Below, piece after piece: positions 52,560 to 64,000 of a stretch of 64,000 nt of DNA (position 1 is the stretch's first letter; each line of letters starts with the position of its first letter). The position numbers and the translations under genes are program-made. Source of the DNA: Alnus glutinosa (Eukaryota; Streptophyta; Magnoliopsida; Fagales; Betulaceae); contig NC_084894.1 of the NCBI RefSeq assembly GCF_958979055.1, positions 24,831,616 to 24,895,615 of the forward strand. Reading direction: 5' to 3'. The notes below the pieces were generated by a model. It saw only the letters and a list, made by a program, of their open reading frames with translations, was not told where the DNA came from and did no database searches.

Positions 52560-53530
52560 GTCATTGACTTTTCAGGAATACCGTAATTCAGAGTCAAATT
52601 CAATTATTAATACAGAATATTTATTCCAGCATGGAAAGAATTTTAGAAGGCAATTTTTGCAGTATACTATTCGAGAAATGGAAGATTCTGACAACTTTAC
52701 ATATGTCAAAAACTATTTTCCATTGTGATTGTCCGGATGACTCAATGGAAGCGTCCGGACGCTAGCTAGTGTTTCATCTTGTCCAAACAACGTAGCAGAC
52801 GCAAATCACATGGACTTGGTGTTCGCATAGCCGTCCGGACGACCCAACAGATGCGACCCACAGAGAGCATATGTTCGCACAAGTATCAGGACACAAATGC
52901 GGTAGCTGGGAACAGTGGAATTGTTCTACACAACTGTCCGGACACTAGGGCAAGCTGTCCAAACGTGCTTCAGCAACTTATGCATAATTGCTGCTTACCG
53001 TCCGAACGCCCAATGTCCTGTCTGGACACCGCTAGGAAAATCGAGTTTGTTGTCAAATTAAGTTTTCTAAAGCCTATTTAAAGGGGCTCCTAGGCTGTGG
53101 TTTTGTAAGAATTCAATATTGAATTTCAGTGTGCTAAGAGAGGGTGTTTAGACAGAAACTATTAGATGTGCTAACTCTCTTTAGAGTATTTGTGTGATTT
53201 GATCAACCATTGAAGTCTAACTTAGAGATAAGCTCTAAGTTAAAGAAATTCATTGAATAACTCTTCAGATAGGAAGTCTGGTTGAGAAGCGTTTACGTAT
53301 AGGTACATGTTAGAGTTAAAGGTACGACTATTGCATTATAGGTATGTGAGTATGACTGCTTTATAATTAACTTTTTCTTCTGAATAGTGGATTGCGTAGA
53401 TTTGGCTGCCCCGAAGTGGTTTCTTTAGTATAAGAAGTTTTCACTTTGTCGCCAAAATATTTGTGTTTTTTACATTCTAAATTTTATATTTTAGTTTATT
53501 GGTTGATCACACACACATATAAAAGAATCT
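52560..53530 (+). repeat. Probable solo LTR with GTCCGGAC motifs
   Basis: The stretch carries many variants of GTCCGGACG, a TATTTAAAGGGGCTC promoter-like element near 53073 and a TTTGGCTGCCCCGAAGTGG phrase near 53401, typical of large SIRE-like copia LTRs. No internal domain follows. The conserved copy 9 3' flank (CACACTCAATCATCTT) resumes after about 53545. The exact ends are uncertain. Confidence 0.45.
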
Positions 53531-53749
53531 TTATTTTTCAATCTCCACACTCAATCATCTTAATAGAAGGTATTAACGTTCATGGAGAGGTTAGAAGAGA
53601 AACAATGCAAATTAATGGACCATGTCTTTCTTTAATTAGTTGTCTGAATTTTTTGGAGAATCATCGTATGGGATGAGACACTAAATTTACTTTAGACGTA
53701 TGTAGCAAAATAATTTTCCTATTTTCAGGGTGAACACTAATCAGAAACA

Positions 53750-54295
53750 TGTTGGATTTTGACTTGTCACCCATCAATTAGTCTTGCTATCTCATGGTTG
53801 ATGAGTTTAACATCTTAATTACATGGGTAGTTGAGAAGCTCATAATTGAAAGTTGGGCATCTTAATTACATGGGTAGTTGAGAGGCTCATGGTTGAGAGT
53901 TGGGCATCTTAATTGCACATGGGTAGTTGGGCATTTAAGATGGGTTGGTGAATCTTGCCTATATAAAAGAATGAGAGCTCATTTGTGAATTCAACTACAA
54001 GAGAGCCAGAGAATAGTGAGAGAAAGAATATCCAAAGCTCAAGTGAGCCATTTGAGAGAGTGAGAAAATTCTCTTTGTAGAAACACAATCAAGTGTTGTT
54101 TTGGGTATACTTCGGTCTTTGGGTATGAGCCACTATTTGTATCTCCCTTGATTTTCATAGTGAAAGATCTTGATTTGTCTTCTCCAGTGGACGTAGGCCA
54201 AGTTGGGCTGAACCACTTAAATTCTTGTGTCAATTTTGGTAGTTTTGTTTCCTGATCTTTACTTCTCAATTTATTTTGGTGCCTCTGTTACAACA
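53750..54295 (+). repeat. Copia element B, 5' LTR
   Basis: It begins TGTTGGATTTTGACTTGTCA and ends CTCTGTTACAACA, 546 bp. The TTAATTACATGGGTAGTTGA phrase is repeated several times inside. Confidence 0.9.
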
Positions 54296-54298
54296 AAT

Positions 54299-54310
54299 TG
54301 GTATCAGAGC
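54299..54310 (+). promoter_or_regulatory. Primer binding site of copia element B
   Basis: TGGTATCAGAGC, complementary to the 3' end of initiator tRNA-Met, lies 3 bp after the 5' LTR. Confidence 0.9.
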
Positions 54311-54377
54311 TAGGTTATATCAAGCTGGGTTTTATCTGTCTAGATATTGTTCACAGTATTGACAGATTCGACAAAAG

Positions 54378-55427
54378 ATGGCGGCAAAATTCGATATTGA
54401 GAAGTTCGATGGAAGAAACGACTTCAACCTCTGGCGGGTTAGGATGAAGGCCTTGTTAGTGCAACAAGGGCTGTCCAAGACGCTAAAGGGAAAGGATGCA
54501 CTGCCAGAATCATTGACTGGAGATGAGAATGAAGAGATCTTGGAAAAGGCACACAGTGCAATTCAGTTGTGCTTGAGCAATGAAGTACTACGCGAAGTAG
54601 TAGAAGAAGACACAGCTGCCAAGTTGTGGTTGAAGCTAGAGAGCTTGTACATGACCAAATCACTCACAGCTCGCTTGTATTTGAAGAAGCGGTTGGCCAC
54701 ACTTCATATGCATGAAAGTATGTCAGTTAAGGATCATCTTGATAAATTCAATCGAGTGATTGTTGATTTGAGAAACATTGATGTTAAAATTGTGGACGAG
54801 GATCAAGCTATTGCCCTTCTGTGTTCTTTACCACCTTCATATGAGCACTTTGTCGATACCATGATTTATGGTAGAGAAATTCTATCTGTAGAAGATGTGA
54901 AAGCAGCCCTAAACTCCAAAGAATTAAAGAAAATGGTGTCTGAAGGTGTTGCATAAAGCTCGGGTGAAGGACTGGTTGTAAAAGGACGATCCAAATCATA
55001 GTCCAGAAAAAAGAAACTAAAATGTTTCGAGTGTCACAAGGAAGGGCATTTTCGGAAAAATTGTCCTGAGCTCAAAAATAAAGGGTAAGAGAAAGTCTCT
55101 AATGATGGTAATGTAGCTGTAGCAGAAGGCGATTCTGATGACGACGGAAATGTTTTGGCCGCATCATCTTCTAGCATTTCCAAAGGTTGGGTTCTTGATT
55201 CCGCATGTTCGTTTCATTTATGTCCCAACCGGGATTGGTTTGCTTCTTACAAGAGTACTAAAGGCACTGTTTTGATGGGCAATGACATGGCCTGTAAAAT
55301 ATTGGGGATCAGAACAATCAAAATCAAAATGCACGACGGAATTGTGAGAACACTTACGGAGGTAAGACATATTCCAGAACTGAAGAAAAATCTAATCTCC
55401 ACGAGTGCTCTAGACACCATCAGTTGA
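54378..55427 (+). pseudogene. Copia element B gag-protease, interrupted
   Basis: It opens [15 protein letters not shown] and continues as copia gag to a stop at 54954. The same frame region resumes with CFECHKEGHFRKNC (zinc knuckle), an acidic GDSDDDG stretch and GWVLDSACSFHLC (protease/gag-pre-integrase start), ending with stops near 55427. It is related to the gag of element A (FEIEKFDGQN) but clearly distinct. It is non-functional. Confidence 0.8.
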
Positions 55428-56603
55428 AAGATCGTGCATCAAAATGGAGTTCTGACGGTTATTTGTGGTGCTCTGGTCGTAATGAAAGGCAGCAAGATGG
55501 AAAATCTGTATCACCTTGCTGGTGAAACAGTGATTGAGGAGCAACAGAGGCAGAAGTTGGAGAAGATGATGGGGCAGACTTTCGAAACTTTTGGACAAGC
55601 CAAGGCCGTGTTGGAGTTGTCTCAAACTGCTTCAAAAAAGGACTGGGTGAAGGTCCCGGAGAATTCATCCACCGGTTCGACGAGGACGTCGAATTTAAGA
55701 AGCGTGGGTGGTTTGTCAGAAACTTGACATGATTGTGGCGCTGCAGCATGGGTGTGTGCCTTGCACCCTTGTTGACTGCCGAGCCATGGCATGAGGAAGG
55801 CATGCCATGGGTGCAACAGGGATGCTGCTGGGTCCATGGAGGGCACATGGCCCAGCCACTTGCTGGATAGTTGGGTTGGGGCCTAACCTTGTGTGTTGAT
55901 AGTTTAGGGAAGGTGCTTGGAGAAGGGCTAAGGATGCTGCAAAGAATCAGTTGGTGTGGCCAATGTAAGGTGCATGGCCTATGTTGATGGGGCCCAAGAG
56001 CTGCTGTGGGGCGCAAGACTTGTTGGTGTGGCTTATGAGTGGGTTGGGCATGGCCCAAGCCCTTGATTGCATGCTGACTTGACCCTTGTTGTTGGATGCT
56101 GCTGAGAGGGGCCACATGGCGTCTATGATGTCCTGCCCAAGCGAACCTGCTGTGCTAGGGTGCAATGAGTGCACTAGATGGCTTCTGCATGATGATGGGC
56201 ATGCAGAAGGGCCTTGAGTGAGGCAAGGAGCCTATCATGGGTGTTGCCCAAGTGATTTGCATGAAGGTTGAGTACTGCAGTGGGGAATGCCAGTGTTGGG
56301 CGTGCCAAGTGGCTGTGTGGGTGACAGTGAGCGTGTCATGGGTGTTGTCCAAGTTATCTGCATGAAGCTTGCATGCTGCAGTGGACAAAGGGTTGCTGTG
56401 ACATGCATGCAAGAGGTAGACCTGTAGCAGTGTGCTGGCTGGGCATTGGTGGAGCTGTTGCTACCTTGTGTGGGTTGCTGTGCGAATGCAGGAGGGTCTG
56501 CATTGGAACTGCCTTGTGATAGTGTCTCAGACAAGACAGATGGATGGTTTTCCTGAAAAGGCGGAGATACGTTCTTAATGGTTTTCAAGTTAAGGTGAAG
56601 AAT

Positions 56604-56887
56604 TGTTGGATTTTGACTTGTCACCCGTCAATTAGTCTTGCTATCTCATGGTTGAAGAGTTTAACATCTTAATTACATGGGTAGTTGAGAAGCTCATAAT
56701 TGAGAGTTGGGCATCTTAATTACATGGGTAGTTGAGAGGCTCATGGTTGAGAGTTGGGCATCTTAATTGCACATGAGTAGTTGGACATTTAAGATGGGTT
56801 AGTGAAGCTTGCCTATATAAAGGAATGAGAGCTCAGTTGTTTTTTGATCTTTACTTCTTAATTTATTTTGGTGCCTCTGTTACAACA
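56604..56887 (+). repeat. Copia element B, 3' LTR (internally deleted)
   Basis: It has the same ends as the 5' LTR, but about 260 bp are missing after GAGAGCTCAGTTGT, leaving 284 bp. Confidence 0.88.
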
Positions 56888-56892
56888 AAACA

Positions 56893-56941
56893 CACATCTA
56901 AATCTATTTACCTTCTTTTTTTCTTTCTTTCTTTCTTTCTT

Positions 56942-56992
<51 letters not shown>

Positions 56993-57587
56993 CGTGCAAA
57001 TCAACCAACAATGCAAATTAGTAAATCAAACGGGTTAACCTAAAGCAAGCCGTTGAGATTTTTACGTGTGGAAAACCTTCTAATGCATGTGAAAGGAAAA
57101 ATCACAGGAATGAACATTTACAATTTTGATTCATTTGGACTGAACGTTGAAATACGGATATTCAGATCTGATGTGATTCATTCTTGAATGTTCAATACAC
57201 TAGGCACACCGAATTTTTGAGAATGAATGTACCATATACAATAAAAGAAAACAAAAAACTATGAATTTTGAGAATTGTAGACATGTAATACCTTATTGGT
57301 ATCAAAATGTACGTATTTGATAGTTAAAAACAGGATTATGATTGTCTATAATTATTTGTCTAAATTTAAGAGAATTTGGACAAATGATTGTGAGAAACCA
57401 CTTATAAGACCTTACTGACCAAAATAAAAATTAGACTGTCTAATCACTTATCCAGTCAGGTGAGTTCTTAAGCCATCTCTCATAATCGCCAATTTGAATT
57501 CTTTCAAATTTTAAAAAAATAATAATTATAGACGATCCTAATCCGTTAAACCATATATATGATACCATACGCATGACGGGGTGCAAT
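56893..57587. other. Intergenic region, no gene
   Basis: A T-rich run (TTTC repeats, then about 50 T) at 56921-56992 is followed by unique AT-rich DNA with no supported feature. Confidence 0.5.
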
Positions 57588-57596
57588 TAATTCTTT

Positions 57597-59012
57597 GGGT
57601 TAAATACCCTATTGGTACCTGAGTTTTACGTGATTTTAAATTTAGTACCTCAGTTTTGTTTTGTATCATAGGTGGTACCTGAATTAAGGGTAAAAACCCA
57701 TTTGGTACCTCTGTTAGATTTTCCGTCTGAATTTTAACGTCTCGCCACGTGTCAACCGCCGAGGTTGACACGTGGCGCTACATAAAAAAAAATTAAAAAT
57801 TAAAAATTAAAATCTTTAAAAAATGTTTAAAAATAATAAAATTTTAAAAAGAAAATTAAAAAAAGAAAAAAGAAGAGGGGTGGCTGAGCCACCCCCCTTG
57901 GCCACCATGGGGGTGGTTGGCCACCCCCATTTTGGCCAAGGAGGTGGCCCAGCCACCCCCTTGGCCGGTTTGGCCAGTCTGGGGTGGCCGAACCACCCCC
58001 CATGGGGTGGCTTGGCCACCCCATGGTAGAAAAAGAGAAAAAAAGAAAAAAAAAATTATGGGTTTTGGCCCTTGGGGGTGGTCGAACCACCCCCTAGGGC
58101 CACGGGGGTGGATCGGCCACCCCCAGTCCGGCTGGTATGGGGGTGGGCGAACCACCCCCATGGCCCTAGGGGGTGGTTCGGCCACCCCTAAGGGCCAAAA
58201 CCCAAAAAAAAAAAAAAAAAAAAAAAATTGAGGGTTAGCCCTTGGGGGTGGCCGAACCACCCTCTAGGGCCACGGGGGTGGTTCGGCCACCCCCATACCA
58301 GCCGGCCTGGGGTGGCCGAACCACCCCCGTGGCCCTAGGGGGTGGTTCGGCCACCCCCAAGGGCCAAAACCCATCCAAAAAGAAATTGAGGGTTTGCCCT
58401 TGGGGGTGGCCGAACCACCCCCTAGGGCCACGGGGGTGGTTCGGCCACCCTCAGACCAGCCGGCCTGGGGTGGCCGAACCACCCCCGTGGCCCTAGGGGG
58501 TGGTTCGGCCACCCCAAGGGCCAAAACTTATCAAAAAAAAATTGAGGGTTTGCCTTTGGGGGTGGCCGAACCACCCCCATGGGCCACGGGGGTGGTTCGG
58601 CCACCCCAGGCCGGCCAAAACGCATAATTTTTTTCTTTTTTTCTACCATGGGGTGGCCGAACCACCCCCCATGGGGTGGTTCGGCCACCCCATACTGGCC
58701 AGACCAGCCAAGGGGGTGGCTCAGCCACCCCTCTTCTTTTTTCTTTTTTTAATTTTCTTTTTTAAAATTTTATTATTTTTAATCATTTTTTAAAGATTTC
58801 AATTTTTAATTTTTAATTTTTTTTTATGTAGTGCCACGTGTCAACCTCGGCGGTTGACACGTGGCGAGACGTTAAAATTCAGACGGAAAATCTAACAGAG
58901 GTACCAAATGGGTTTTTACCCTTAATTCAGGTACCACCTATGATACAAAACAAAACTGAGGTACTAAATTTAAAATCACGTAAAACTCAAGTACCAATAA
59001 GGTATTTAACCC
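57597..59012. mobile_element. Palindromic Mutator-like element
   Basis: The two halves are inverted copies of each other. The left end GGGTTAAATACCCTATTGG is mirrored by CCAATAAGGTATTTAACCC at 59012. The inner arms with CCACGTGTCAACC(G/T)C and the A/T-rich stretch also match, giving arms of about 400 bp and more. A perfect 9-bp target duplication TAATTCTTT flanks it (57588-57596 and 59013-59021). The centre is an array of GGTGGCCGAACCACCCC palindromes. No transposase. It inserted just upstream of the copy 10 promoter remnant. Confidence 0.9.
57880..58735. repeat. GGTGGC/GCCACC palindrome array
   Basis: About four units of roughly 150 bp each contain CGAACCACCCCCTAGGGCCA and its reverse complement, separated by short A-rich spacers (AAAACCCA...AAAAATTGAGGG). 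All open frames here read GGWFGHP, VAEPPP or GGRTTP on both strands and are repeat artefacts. Confidence 0.88.
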
Positions 59013-59151
59013 TAATTCTTTCGATATTCATTATTGGATACCTGAGGTTTCTTATCCATTATTGGATAGGGGAAAACAAGTGTGGCCAGAAAGTGTATTG
59101 GGAGAAGCAAGAGTTAAGGTGTATGCGCGGTGTTAACAAAAGAGAGATCAA

Positions 59152-61600
<2,449 letters not shown>

Positions 61601-62534
61601 AAATGCTTGGAAATAGCAGAAAATGATGTTCGGCCACCCCACTAGAAATGTGTTCTTATTGGTACGATATTTGTATCGAGGGATATGATGTCTATATCCA
61701 CTTTACTTTCGAGTTCGGAAGCAATAAGTTGTGTAAGACTTAATTACACAATGAAATTTCATATATGCACATCTCTTTTATCTTCGATCTACTTCTTTCT
61801 TCTCCTTCTTTCTTTCTTTCTTTCTTTCTTTCCTTTTTTCTTTTTATTTTTTCCCCGAAAACAAGTAGCAAATTAAGTCAGAATCCATCCCAAGCCATTT
61901 GGGATCCCCGTGGTACATTATAGAAGGTCAAGGGGATATGACATTGATGACGTGTTTTAAGGGAGGATCACACTATAAAAAGTGTGGTCATCCCACACTC
62001 AATCATCTTTATAGAAGTTAATAACTTTCCTGGAGGTTAGAAGAGAAACAGTGTAACTCTTGATGAAGAGTTATGTGATGGTCTATATAGTTAGAAGAGT
62101 TGAAGGTAAGAGGAGTTTAAAATTCTGGAGTTTGGGATTTCTCTGTTTTGGAAGCATGCCTAAACAGGACTTTCATTTGTATTTATAGTAACAAGAGATC
62201 GATTACAGCTTTTGTACAAAGGTTACAAACAAATCAGTGTAATACAATGTGGAAGGAAACTATCAGAAACGCTTTACAAATGAGGAAAACAAAGTAAGAA
62301 ACTAAAAAGGAGAATGAGGTAACTCCTAGCTTCTGCTGTCAGGGGTTAGAGCAGCTGTGAAGCTTCTGTTCGTGAGACAAAGGCTAGGTGTGGGGTAAGC
62401 TGAAAATGAGGAGAAGGGTGGCTGCTGTCATGCATGATTCCAGGTGGCTGCTGCTGCATGCTTGATTTCTTGAGTAGGTGTAGCTGCTGTCTCGATACTG
62501 TTATATACCACTTTTGGACATTTGTTTTGTGCCA
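61601..62534. other. 3' flank of copy 10, no further gene
   Basis: To about 62030 this matches the flanks of copies 8 and 9 (GAAAATGATGTTC, GGAGGATCACACTATAAAAA). A (TTTC)n run lies near 61795-61840. From 62030 to 62534 I see unique sequence without a supported gene. Confidence 0.5.
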
Positions 62535-62543
62535 TAAATTTTT

Positions 62544-63193
62544 GGAATAACTGCACTGTTGATTCCTAGAGTATGTCATAATTACAAATCATTTCCTTTG
62601 GTTTAAAAAGTTTATGGGAGGTCATTCTGGTAAATTATAGTTACAAATCGATCATTAGGTCAAACTCCGTTAAAAAAAATTGATAGATTCTGTTAAATGC
62701 CACATCAACGCCACATCAAACCAATAAGATGGCGACACGTGTCCATCTTAATAAAAAAAAATATAAATTTATTAGAAAATAAATAAAACTTATTTTTTTA
62801 AAAAAATAAATAAAATTAAAATTCAAAAAAAAAAAAAAACAAAACAAAAAGGAAGGGGTGGCTGCGTGCCACCCCCAGCGGCCACTGGGGTGGCTCCCTT
62901 TTTTTTCTTTTTATTTTTTTTGTTTTCTTTTTAAAAAAGAAAAATGTTTATTTACATAATTTTTAATAAATTTATATTTTTTTTATTCAGATGGACACGT
63001 GTCGCTATCTTATTGGTTTGATGTGACACTGACGTGACATTTAACAGAATCTGTCAAATTTTTTAACGGAATTTGACTTCAGGAATCGATTTGTAATTAT
63101 AGTTGACCACAAGGATCTCCTATAAACTTTTTAAACCATAGGGAGTGATTTGTAATTGTGGTATACCCCATGAACTAATGGTGTAATTATCCC
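62544..63193. mobile_element. Small Mutator-like element with a perfect 9-bp duplication
   Basis: Inverted arms of over 200 bp: the left starts GGAATAACTGCAC and includes AATTACAAATCATTTCC and ACACGTGTCCATCTTA. The right mirrors these (ATGGACACGTGTCG, GGAGTGATTTGTAATT) and ends TAATTATCCC. TAAATTTTT occurs exactly at 62535-62543 and 63194-63202. The core holds a short GGGGTGGC/GCCACCCC hairpin like that of the 57.6-kb element, suggesting related families. There is no transposase. The gene-free DNA from 63203 to 64000 shows nothing I can name. Confidence 0.88.
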
Positions 63194-63202
63194 TAAATTT
63201 TT

Positions 63203-64000
63203 TGTAATCAATATTCACATGCTTGGACTTGGAGCATGTTTGGGCATCTATTGAATTGGAACCGATTAAATTATAACTGTTTGCGAATGTGAATGATAAT
63301 CGTTAACTTGGACTATCAGATTAGTTGGTTGGAATCCATAATTAGAAGTTCTATCAGTAAGTTGAAGCAGCTTCGGTACCAATAAAATCATGAAAATTGA
63401 TCCCACGTCATTAGTTTTGAAAAATAAAGGGAGAAAAAAGAAAACCATTTTCTTTCCATGAACTTATGCTTCTGTATCGAATATGCTTGGATATTAATCA
63501 CATATTTCATGCCAAAACTCATTCTTGTAAAGTTCTATTGCAACGTGGTTATTTGATGTCCTGGAAGCTCATCCCTGCCACGACATGAGTAGTCTACTTA
63601 GTTTTCTTAATTAATAGCCTAAATTAGTAGATGCCTGTTTTATTTTTGTTATTACTGCAGGAAATACTTTTAGTGTACTTGATTTTATTTGTTTTTTTCT
63701 TCATGAAGGTGTTGTTTTCTTTTAGTTGGTCTACCATAATTTTTTATGCATCTTAAACAATTGCTTGATACATAAACTACTCCTCTTTAACATTCTTACA
63801 GAAAATTAATTAATCATAGGATTGTTGAGCTAATTTATATTACTATATGCAACCTTCAAAACATAGTCTAAACTACAGCATAATTTTGCATGGCATCTGA
63901 ATGTGCATCGCTAGCACAATATGCATATCTCCCAATTGTTCATGGCTTGGAACATAGTAGTGGTGGCGATTGTGATGATGGTTATTATTGTTATCACTAT
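63203..64000. other. Unannotated right edge
   Basis: AT-rich sequence with no open frame showing a known domain and no repeat boundary. No eleventh SDR copy begins here. Confidence 0.4.

Larger units (their letters stand above)
53750..56887 (+). mobile_element. Ty1/copia LTR retrotransposon B, degenerate
   Basis: Two LTRs (53750-54295 and 56604-56887) and an exact 5-bp target duplication AAACA (53745-53749 and 56888-56892) define the element. TGGTATCAGAGC at 54299-54310 is the tRNA-iMet primer site. Gag starts at 54378, a zinc knuckle lies at about 55024-55065, and a protease-like DSACSFHLCPNRDWF follows. Integrase, reverse transcriptase and RNase H are absent. In their place, 55560-56580 holds TGGGC/CATGG-rich sequence without a recognisable domain. 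AAGGTGAAGAAT before the 3' LTR fits a polypurine tract. It is non-autonomous or decayed. Confidence 0.9.

Noticed and set aside
55459..56624. Minus-strand frames of 218 and 129 codons, antisense to copia element B
   Set aside because: Composition-driven open frames in repetitive TG-rich sequence within a retroelement, with no family motif.
57856..58793. Many open frames on both strands with GGWFGHP, AEPPPR and GGRTTP repeats
   Set aside because: They are frames through a palindromic GGTGGCC array inside a transposon. The same peptides appear on both strands and no domain is present.

Overview
The window is plant nuclear DNA, most likely from a woody eudicot. It is AT-rich, its genes are split by GT-AG introns with exon borders conserved between copies, and it is packed with plant transposons (Mutator-like, CACTA, hAT-like, copia LTR, LINE, tRNA-derived SINE). 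I cannot name the species. There is no bacterial, organellar or viral gene content.

The only host genes I can support form one tandem array of ten copies, all on the + strand, of a classical short-chain dehydrogenase/reductase (SDR) of the tropinone-reductase-like type (SDR65C family). Every full copy has five coding exons: about 83-92, 208, 217 or 220, 107 and 177-186 nt. Exon 1 carries the TGGTKGIG cofactor loop, exon 2 the NADPH-type region, exon 3 NNVG plus the catalytic Ser/Tyr/Lys, exon 4 the conserved ACEWA..NIR block, and exon 5 the SYITGQT..DGG C-terminus. Copies 1-6 (2.1-29.6 kb) form one subgroup, copy 7 (35.1-38.5 kb) is intermediate, and copies 8-10 (41.6-61.6 kb) form a second subgroup. 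Copies 4, 5, 7, 8 and 9 read as intact. Copy 1 lost the exon 2 splice donor, copy 2 has a nonsense codon and a frameshift, copy 3 is truncated and frameshifted, copy 6 lost its 5' half and has a copia element in exon 3, and copy 10 lost the exon 1 donor and its core promoter. The array is therefore a clear case of gene birth and death.

The space between genes is mostly transposons. 10.1-12.6 kb: a Mutator-like element (9-bp target duplication) with a CACTA element nested in it (TAG duplication). 14.2-15.1 kb: a non-coding non-LTR insertion with a 16-bp duplication. 20.3-20.8 kb: a probable solo LTR. 23.3-24.6 kb: a second CACTA element (TTA duplication) with a 27-G run. 25.6-29.0 kb: a copia element. 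30.8-34.1 kb: a 5'-truncated LINE. 47.6 kb: a SINE. 49.2-50.5 kb: a LINE fragment in intron 1 of copy 9. 53.7-56.9 kb: a second copia element (AAACA duplication). 57.6-59.0 kb: a palindromic Mutator-like element (9-bp duplication). 62.5-63.2 kb: a small Mutator-like element (9-bp duplication).

The intact copies probably encode cytosolic NADPH-dependent carbonyl reductases. Their substrates cannot be read from sequence, and most plant tropinone-reductase-like proteins are not tropane enzymes. I found no new multi-gene system. The most unusual points are the one-residue insertion between the catalytic Ser and Tyr shared by copies 8-10, the two copies whose lost splice donors leave a weak in-frame alternative GT, and the nested or palindromic DNA transposons with readable target duplications.
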